Translations under genes and position numbers: made by a program | Source of the DNA: JAOZTV01 sp965371805 | GTDB lineage: Bacteria; Acidobacteriota; Aminicenantia; UBA2199 | NCBI GenBank assembly: GCA_965371805.1 | Contig: CBDUZW010000101.1 | Span: 1 to 11,818 of the forward strand | DNA: 11,818 bases | Reading direction: 5' to 3' | The notes under the pieces: model-generated | Database searches by the model: none | Told to the model about the DNA's origin: nothing | What the model saw: the letters and a program-made list of their open reading frames with translations, nothing else | In this document: positions 6,533 through 11,818 of the stretch, piece by piece | Numbering within the stretch: position 1 is the stretch's first letter | How the letters are laid out: the number at the start of each line of letters is the position of its first letter

Positions 6533-7075
6533 ATGAAATATGTTCAACCAATTAGGGACTTAGGACAGGTTGAAAAAATGAAGGCAATATTAAAGGGGCA
6601 CAGCCCCAGGAATTATTTTTTATTTGTTCTGGGCTTAAATACAGGGCTTAGAATCGGGGATATGCTAAAGCTTCAGGTCAAGGATGTTCGGAAAAAGTCA
6701 CATATCGATATCCATGAAGAAAAAACTGGGAAAATCAAAAAATTTAAACTCAATGCAAATATTCAATCGGTAATTGCTGAATATGTTGAAATCAAAGAAG
6801 ATCATGAATATTTATTTCCATCAAGAGTAGGGGACAAACCGATCAGCCGGATCATGGCATATAATATAATTAGAAATGCAGGAAAAAAAATAGGCTTAAA
6901 GGAAATAGGAACGCATACAATGCGTAAGACATTTGGTTATCATTTTTATCAGAAGAATAAGGATGTCGCATTATTGCAGAACATTTTTAATCATTCTGCT
7001 CCCTCGATTACGCTCAGGTACATTGGTATCAATCAGGACATAATGGATAATGCCCTAGATGACTTTAGTTTATAA
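6533..7075 (+). CDS. Minimal tyrosine recombinase (catalytic domain only)
   Basis: The 180-residue protein carries every catalytic residue of the tyrosine recombinase/phage integrase family: Arg40 (GLRIGD), Lys64 (EKTGK), His128 and Arg131 (HTMRK), His154 (FNHSAPS) and the nucleophile Tyr163 (RYIG). The N-terminal core-binding SAM-like domain of full-length integrases (about 300-400 residues) is missing. Short stand-alone proteins of this type are common on low-GC plasmids and genomic elements. A strong AGGAGA at 6522-6527 supports the ATG at 6533. It lies outside the tRNA-bounded units, so whether it acts on the tRNA fragments or on the nearby palindrome is unknown. Confidence 0.9.
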   Translation: MKYVQPIRDLGQVEKMKAILKGHSPRNYFLFVLGLNTGLRIGDMLKLQVKDVRKKSHIDIHEEKTGKIKKFKLNANIQSVIAEYVEIKEDHEYLFPSRVGDKPISRIMAYNIIRNAGKKIGLKEIGTHTMRKTFGYHFYQKNKDVALLQNIFNHSAPSITLRYIGINQDIMDNALDDFSL

Positions 7076-7184
7076 AGGATCTTGTTTAGAGTTAAACGTA
7101 TACATAAAGAATTATTTGTGTTAACATTTGGTTCATTAGAAATGAAATCAGAGAACAAAATATGTGATATTAAAAGGCAGGACA

Positions 7185-7535
7185 ATGAGTATTAGAGAGG
7201 ATACCATTAATACAACTATAGAAAAAATAATAGATAAGACACCTACAAAAGATTTAAAAATACTGAGTGTAAAAGAGTTGTCAAAAAAAGTAGATTCTAA
7301 CGAAAATATTATATATAAACAATATAAAAATAAAAGACATTTTTGCATAAGTAAATTGATTTTTTATAGAAAATTGCAAAAAGCTTATGGTTTGTTAAAA
7401 ACAAATTCTGACCTGAGTATAAAAGAAATTTCTAATACCATTGGTTATAAAAAAACGGAATATTTTGGGCAAATTATTAAGAAAACCTTTGGTAAGACTC
7501 CTTCTGAAATAAGAAATAAAAATAAAACGAAATAA
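7185..7535 (+). CDS. One-domain AraC-type transcription regulator
   Basis: The 116-residue protein is essentially one AraC/XylS DNA-binding domain without a sensor domain. The first HTH lies in LSVKELSKKVDSN.. (about residues 30-50). The second carries the family signature (IKEISNTIGYKKTEYFGQ, then FKKxFGxTPSEIR type, as IKKTFGKTPSEIR). The ATG at 7185 is chosen because the paralogous remnant at 3225 starts at the same residue; an upstream GTG at 7164 would add seven residues. AGG-rich bases precede it. It is followed 84 bases later by the small secreted protein gene and probably controls that cassette. The truncated paralogue beside the radical SAM remnant implies a matching regulator in each cassette. 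Confidence 0.8.
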   Translation: MSIREDTINTTIEKIIDKTPTKDLKILSVKELSKKVDSNENIIYKQYKNKRHFCISKLIFYRKLQKAYGLLKTNSDLSIKEISNTIGYKKTEYFGQIIKKTFGKTPSEIRNKNKTK

Positions 7536-7618
7536 GTGGCGGTTTTTTGGGGGTTGTGCCCATAACAACTCCTTGCTAAAATAATAATGCTTTAAAAAAT
7601 AAAAAATAGGAGAATTTA

Positions 7619-7912
7619 ATGAAAAAGCGTTTATTTTATGTATTGTTAAGTATTTTGGTTATTGGATCAGTTTCAATGGATGTACATTTACAGTCTGCAA
7701 CAACTCCAATAGAACCGAATGATTTTTATTTTTATTTTTGTCTGAAATCGGCAAATGATAGTTATCATAGTTATAAAGTGAATTGGTGTGATAAACAATT
7801 TGGTGGAAATCCATGGGCATGGGCTGATTGTATGAAAGATGCAAATAATCGTTTAAACAACGATGTTTATAATTGTAACGAAGCTTATGGAGGACGAGGA
7901 CGAGATAATTAA
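7619..7912 (+). CDS. Small secreted protein with a duplicated two-cysteine motif
   Basis: The family of this 97-residue protein is not recognised. A basic start (MKKR) and hydrophobic segment (about residues 5-20) look like a signal peptide, with cleavage possible after QSA at 27. The mature part has four cysteines, at 41, 57, 71 and 86, in two aligned repeats of the form C-(L/M)-K-x-A-N ... V-x-(N/W)-x...C-x-x-x-(F/Y)-G-G (residues 41-63 and 71-92). Each repeat could be one helix pair held by disulfides. An AGGAG at 7608-7612 supports the start. Between an AraC-type gene and membrane and propeller genes, it may be an exported effector, adhesion component or modified peptide; the sequence does not decide. 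Confidence 0.75.
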   Translation: MKKRLFYVLLSILVIGSVSMDVHLQSATTPIEPNDFYFYFCLKSANDSYHSYKVNWCDKQFGGNPWAWADCMKDANNRLNNDVYNCNEAYGGRGRDN

Positions 7913-8035
7913 TTTTTATAACATGTTGAAATAAAAAATATTCACATATAAATATGGTTGGGAAAAATATTTTTAGATTTGTTAAGAAAAAAGCTTTATT
8001 TTTTCCAATTATATTCAAATAGGGGTTAAAAAATT

Positions 8036-9358
8036 ATGTTAAAGTTTATATCTAGAATTGATTTAAAAGATTTTATTAAAATGTCATTTTTTTCAAACAA
8101 TAATCTTAAAAGATTGAGTGTTTTGTTTTTTTATTTTTTCATATTATTTATTAGTTCGTATTATATTTTTGGAGATAATTTTAATAGTGATTCCAAACTA
8201 AAGAAAAAAAGTTTGGTATATATTACATATCAAGATAAAATTGCAAAAGCAATGTGTTTTTATGATAAATACTATATTATGAATTTAGTATATTTTAAGG
8301 GACCAAGTGGAATACTAATTAAAGCAGGTACATATAGAAATGATAATATAGTTGCTGATATTAACTATTATGAATATATTGATAGTAATGGGAAAAAATA
8401 TCAAATAAAATATGGGATAAGTCATATTCATTCTGTACAAGGTTTTGGTATACCTGCGATGGTTAACATCAATGGTACTACTATTAATGATTTTATTAAC
8501 GTTAATGATGGGGGTATTAGTGAAAAAAGGATTCATGAGAAAATAAAAAAAGAATTTCAATTGCTTCCAAGTAAATTTAAACTGGGGTTAAGGGAATTAT
8601 ATCTATTTTGTGGACAATCATTAAGGGACATTAACATTATAACGGTATATCTTGGCTCTATATTTAAAGGCGTTATCCCTTATAAGTCTGATGTAGATAT
8701 AGTTTCAGAAAATGAGGTTGATACTATTCAAAATTTTCTTTCTGAGATTAATTACTGTCCTTCAGAAGGGAAATTCAGTATTAATCATAAAACAAAAAAG
8801 CATAATTTCTCAAAACTTTTTAAGATAAATATTGAAGATAGAGTTTCAACTGTTTTATATAATAGAGAAAATAATATGGAAAAAATATTATTTAAAAATT
8901 CAAATGATATAAAAATCAAGATATATATATCAAGAAATAAATTTCCAGGCAATTTTATTAAATTTGAATATAAAGAAAAAAAGATTACATATATAATTGA
9001 ACAGTTTGTGTTTTCTCATTTTACTAAAAATACAAATGGGATTCCAATTGTTTATGGGTTTAATGGATATTATATTGCAGGAATATTAGATAATAAGAAA
9101 AATGAATCATTGTATAAAATAAAAATTAAAAAAGAAATTCAAAATTTACCAATAAATTTACAAAAAGGGCTTAAAGAATTTTGGGAATATTATATTAGTT
9201 CACTTTGTAAAAAAGAAGTCATTAATTGTAATTATAATAAGTTTTTTTTTTTACCGAATAAAAAACACACGAGTAGTATGGTAAAGGCTATTGATTCAGA
9301 AACTTTAAAAAAGAAATTAATTAATGAGTTTAAAAAATATAATAAAAAAAATGAATAA
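8036..9358 (+). CDS. Membrane-anchored protein with two copies of an unknown domain
   Basis: The 440-residue protein is not recognised. One hydrophobic segment (about residues 27-46) would anchor it or act as an uncleaved signal; the rest is predicted to be outside the membrane. It contains two related parts spaced about 195 residues apart. ISHIHSVQGFGIP (128-140) matches FSHFTKNTNGIP (326-337), each followed by an xxxNGxxI stretch. IKKEFQLLPSKFKLGLREL (170-188) matches IKKEIQNLPINLQKGLKEF (364-382). The C terminus is very Lys-rich. AGGGG at 8021-8025 may be the ribosome binding site. Its last codons overlap the propeller gene start by 8 bases, so the two are probably made together, with the propeller as a likely partner. 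Confidence 0.7.
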   Translation: MLKFISRIDLKDFIKMSFFSNNNLKRLSVLFFYFFILFISSYYIFGDNFNSDSKLKKKSLVYITYQDKIAKAMCFYDKYYIMNLVYFKGPSGILIKAGTYRNDNIVADINYYEYIDSNGKKYQIKYGISHIHSVQGFGIPAMVNINGTTINDFINVNDGGISEKRIHEKIKKEFQLLPSKFKLGLRELYLFCGQSLRDINIITVYLGSIFKGVIPYKSDVDIVSENEVDTIQNFLSEINYCPSEGKFSINHKTKKHNFSKLFKINIEDRVSTVLYNRENNMEKILFKNSNDIKIKIYISRNKFPGNFIKFEYKEKKITYIIEQFVFSHFTKNTNGIPIVYGFNGYYIAGILDNKKNESLYKIKIKKEIQNLPINLQKGLKEFWEYYISSLCKKEVINCNYNKFFFLPNKKHTSSMVKAIDSETLKKKLINEFKKYNKKNE

Positions 9359-10391
9359 AAAAAAGTTTTTTATTATTATATTTTTTATAAGCTTAATGAA
9401 TTTGCAAAGTGTGAATTTTTCTATAAAGTTGAAAAAAAATCTTGTAATCAAAAGTGAAAATGAAAAATATTTAATTGTAAAATTATCCTCTGCAGCTATA
9501 GACAAAAAAGGTAATATATATATTACAGACTCTAAATTAAATTCAATTATAAAATTTAATAAAAAAGGAAATTTTTTAAAAAAATACGGAAGGAGAGGTC
9601 AGGGGCCAGGAGAGTTTATTAATGGACCTGATTTGATAGAATATTCAGAAGGAAAAATATATGTGAATTTAGGATTCAGTACAAGACAAGGTATATTAGT
9701 TTTCAATACTGATTTAAAATTTATGCATCAAATAAACTATAAAAAGATAGTTCCTACTCTTTTTGTATGGGAGAAACGTTTATATATACCAAATCTTTTA
9801 GTTGAGAATACTTTTACATTTGATATTTTGAGTGAAGAAGGGAGTTATATCCGTGGAAAATATTTAAATTCACTTCAGTATAGAACTATTTATGAAAATA
9901 TCAAAAATATGATAATTGACAAAAATGGAAATATGTATATTATTAGTAAATGTGAGGATAAGATAGAAAAATGGGATAGTAAATATAATAAAATTTGGTC
10001 AAAGTTTATTTTTTCCGGTAAAAAACCTCAATATTCGAGAAGTCCTTCTGGAAGATTTATACCAAAATCTTTTTGGTATAAAAAAATTGCACTTGATAGT
10101 GCAGAAAACATATATATATTAGGACTTAATATAGCAAAAAATTATAAAAGAGACGTTTATGTTATTTCAAAAACAGGTAAGCTATTAACAATATTTACTC
10201 TTCCACATAAGGCTTATTCTGTATTTAGAATTGATAAGAACGATAATCTGTATGTTGATGCTTTTTTAAATGAGGAAGTAGCATTAATTAGATATAAATT
10301 ACTTTTTGACATTAAAAATATTAAATTAGAAGCTAAAGGTTTTCCTGCTATAAAAAAAGGTGGATTGCTTTTTGAATATGGGGTCAATTAA
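9351..10391 (+). CDS. Secreted six-bladed beta-propeller protein (paralogue)
   Basis: The 346-residue protein starts with a basic and hydrophobic segment (about residues 2-20), a likely signal peptide. Blade-like repeats of the form D..GNIYITD (51-60), D.NGNMYIIS and D.NDNLYVD follow, with the family motif GRRGQGPGEF at residues 80-89. The ATG at 9351 is chosen because it puts the signal peptide at the very N terminus and matches the paralogue at 1999; an in-frame ATG at 9324 adds nine residues. It overlaps the preceding gene by 8 bases. Its 3' end closely resembles the remnant at 3510-3749, so this gene type has been duplicated in the locus. The ligand or partner is unknown. Confidence 0.82.
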   Translation: MNKKKFFIIIFFISLMNLQSVNFSIKLKKNLVIKSENEKYLIVKLSSAAIDKKGNIYITDSKLNSIIKFNKKGNFLKKYGRRGQGPGEFINGPDLIEYSEGKIYVNLGFSTRQGILVFNTDLKFMHQINYKKIVPTLFVWEKRLYIPNLLVENTFTFDILSEEGSYIRGKYLNSLQYRTIYENIKNMIIDKNGNMYIISKCEDKIEKWDSKYNKIWSKFIFSGKKPQYSRSPSGRFIPKSFWYKKIALDSAENIYILGLNIAKNYKRDVYVISKTGKLLTIFTLPHKAYSVFRIDKNDNLYVDAFLNEEVALIRYKLLFDIKNIKLEAKGFPAIKKGGLLFEYGVN

Positions 10392-10529
10392 AGAATCTTT
10401 TATTATATGGACTAGTGGCAATATAATCCTATAATTGGATCGAAAAAATATTTTTAAGTAAGCAATATAAAGTGATAGCACTAAGATTGGTGCTTAAATT
10501 GTTAACTTGTTTTATAACATGGAGTTTTT

Positions 10530-11492
10530 TTGATACTACCTATTTTAGCTGTACTTGGAGGCCTAGTTATTTTATTATGGAGTGCTGACCGTTTCGTTGA
10601 GGGCTCAGTTGCTATTGCCGACCATTTTGGGATGCCCCCCTTTTTAATAGGTATTATAATAGTAGGATTCGGCACTTCTTCGCCTGAAATAGTGGTGTCA
10701 GCAATTTCTGCCTCTCAGGGCAATCCAGGCATTGCTCTTGGCAATGCTTATGGATCGAATATTGCAAACATTTCACTTGTTTTAGGAATTACTGCACTAG
10801 TTACTCCTATAAGTGTTCAATCATATATTCTACGCAAGCAACTTCCTATCCTTACTATTATCACAGCAATTTCTGCAATACTATTATGGGATTCTTACTT
10901 ATCAAATACAGATGCATTGATACTAATAGGTATTTTTATATTTATAATGTTTTGGAACATAAAAAATGGTTTAAATGTAGAGAGTGACATATTTCAAAAT
11001 AAAATGAAGAATAAAGTAGGATCCCAAACATTGACAAGACTTACTAGTATATTCTGGATAGTTATAGGATTAATATTTTTAATAGTAAGTTCTCAAATTC
11101 TTATTTGGGGTGCCACTAATATCGCACGACAATTAGGTTTAAGCGACCTGATTATAGGGTTAACTGTAGTTGCAATTGGTACATCTTTGCCAGAACTTGC
11201 ATCATCTGTAATGGCAATACGAAAAAATCAACACAATATAGTCTTGGGGAATGTATTGGGTTCCAATCTGTTCAATACATTGGCGGTGGTTGGGATTACA
11301 GGCACAATACATCCAACGAGAGTCAGTCCTGAAATTTTATCCAGAGATATTTTTACTATAGCTATTTTGACTATTTCGCTTTTTTTTATTGGTTTTAGAT
11401 TTCGTAGTCCCGGACGAATAAATCGTTTTAAAGGTGCACTCCTTCTTTTCTTCTATATAGGATATAATATTGTTTTGATTGTAAGCGTTTAA
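10530..11492 (+). CDS. Ca2+/Na+ antiporter, YrbG-like cation exchanger
   Basis: The 320-residue membrane protein has about ten hydrophobic helices and the two inverted alpha-repeats of the Ca2+/cation antiporter family. Alpha-1 has GFGTSSPE (46-53) and GNAYGSN (71-77). Alpha-2 has IGTSLPE (216-222) and GNVLGSN (240-246). Glu53 and Glu222 are the expected ion-binding residues. Length and sequence resemble YrbG and archaeal NCX proteins, which exchange Ca2+ for Na+ (or H+) across the inner membrane. The start is TTG at 10530, supported by GGAG at 10521-10524, five bases upstream. Its base composition is less AT-rich than the neighbouring genes, so it is probably backbone DNA and not part of the cassette to its left. 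Substrate specificity is inferred. Confidence 0.88.
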   Translation: MILPILAVLGGLVILLWSADRFVEGSVAIADHFGMPPFLIGIIIVGFGTSSPEIVVSAISASQGNPGIALGNAYGSNIANISLVLGITALVTPISVQSYILRKQLPILTIITAISAILLWDSYLSNTDALILIGIFIFIMFWNIKNGLNVESDIFQNKMKNKVGSQTLTRLTSIFWIVIGLIFLIVSSQILIWGATNIARQLGLSDLIIGLTVVAIGTSLPELASSVMAIRKNQHNIVLGNVLGSNLFNTLAVVGITGTIHPTRVSPEILSRDIFTIAILTISLFFIGFRFRSPGRINRFKGALLLFFYIGYNIVLIVSV

Positions 11493-11677
11493 TTAACTTT
11501 CAATTACCCACATTTTTTGATCCTATCATATTAAATCCGATGTAAGCGCTCGAGGAACCACACCTTATCACACCTACTTTTTTAGTAAGCGTCAATTGAC
11601 GTTTACATTCCCTTCACAACAAGGGTGTAATTGCACATTTAGGGGTCACTCATTTTCCAGTGATAGCACCATGTTGA

Positions 11678-11711
11678 GTGGTTGTCTGGACATTCCGGAT
11701 AACCACTTTTT
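11678..11711 (+). terminator. Rho-independent terminator
   Basis: The arms GTGGTTGTCTGG (11678-11689) and CCGGATAACCAC (11695-11706) pair over 12 positions, two of them G-U wobbles, with a 5-base loop and five T after the stem. Those two pairs become A-C mismatches in a minus-strand transcript, so the terminator belongs to + strand RNA. It lies about 185 bases beyond the antiporter stop. Confidence 0.75.
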
Positions 11712-11748
11712 CATCCAACTTGGAAAAAATTTATAAACACTGTAAAAT

Positions 11749-11776
11749 ATAATAGCGAGAATATTGTAAAAGTCAA
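11749..11776 (-). promoter_or_regulatory. Sigma-70-like promoter facing left
   Basis: On the minus strand, TTGACT (11771-11776) and TATTAT (11749-11754) are separated by 16 bases, close to the housekeeping consensus. An inverted repeat GTAAAAGT/ACTTTTAC (11766-11773 and 11779-11786) overlaps the -35 box and could be an operator. A third ACTTTTAC lies at 11803-11810. No clear gene follows downstream; the transcript would run antisense to the hairpin region. Confidence 0.4.
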
Positions 11777-11818
11777 GTACTTTTACCAGTCCTTCGGTAA
11801 TTACTTTTACTACTAACT

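Larger units (their letters stand above)
11493..11818. other. Gene-free, hairpin-rich right end
   Basis: No gene of convincing length is seen. Structured elements on the + strand follow one another. A near-perfect 22-base palindrome centred on CAATTG lies at 11585-11606. A hairpin at 11603-11630 has outer arms TTACA/TGTAA and inner arms CCCTT/AAGGG. A hairpin TCACT/AGTGA lies at 11646-11663, then a terminator at 11678-11711. This may be a long structured 3' UTR of the antiporter mRNA or a small RNA gene; no + strand promoter could be placed. Confidence 0.45.

Noticed and set aside
7148..9505. Minus-strand frames at 7148-7348, 7659-8018, 8315-8560 and 9317-9505
   Set aside because: All lie antisense to well-supported plus-strand genes and have no homology-like features of their own.
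11646..11714. 22-codon minus-strand frame (starting MKKWLSG) downstream of the leftward promoter
   Set aside because: It lies within the terminator hairpin, has no good ribosome binding site, and its product shows nothing recognisable.
1..11818. CRISPR array
   Set aside because: No regularly spaced repeats of CRISPR type and no cas-like genes are seen.

Overview
The window is very AT-rich and looks like an accessory region of a bacterial chromosome. The standard code fits: TGA acts as a stop and tryptophan is TGG. Several genes have strong AGGAG ribosome binding sites, which argues against a typical Bacteroidota. The phylum cannot be fixed from this sequence alone. The six-bladed beta-propeller and SPASM radical SAM genes, the AbiE module, the 180-residue integrase and the YrbG-type antiporter are all found across several phyla.

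The left half is built around three copies of the 3' half of a tRNA-Thr(CGU) gene, at 379-424, 4034-4079 and 6049-6095, all on the + strand. No intact tRNA is present. This is the footprint expected from repeated integration into a tRNA-Thr 3' end, with the intact tRNA to the left of position 1. Unit 1 (379-4033) holds a minus-strand run: a truncated AraC-type regulator, a beheaded radical SAM/SPASM gene, an intact secreted beta-propeller and a small two-helix Cys4 membrane protein. It also holds a plus-strand remnant of another propeller gene. Unit 2 (4034-6048) is a compact cassette carrying only an AbiEi/AbiEii type IV toxin-antitoxin pair. It is bounded by about 160-bp direct repeats that include paired GGGGAC motifs and the tRNA fragment, and it has no integrase of its own.

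Right of the third tRNA fragment, a gene-free stretch carries a 12-8-12 palindrome resembling a tyrosine recombinase core site, followed by a minimal 180-residue tyrosine recombinase. Next comes a plus-strand gene set: a one-domain AraC-type regulator, a small secreted protein with a duplicated two-cysteine motif, a membrane-anchored protein made of two copies of an unrecognised domain, and a secreted six-bladed beta-propeller. The regulator and propeller are paralogues of genes or remnants in unit 1. So at least two related 'AraC / secreted protein / propeller' cassettes have been through this locus, and one lost its middle by deletion. A link between the radical SAM enzyme and the small Cys protein is only a hypothesis.

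The last gene is a Ca2+/Na+ antiporter-like membrane protein with less extreme base composition, probably chromosomal backbone. It is followed by about 330 bases without a gene that contain several consecutive hairpins, a convincing Rho-independent terminator on the + strand and a promoter-like sequence facing left.
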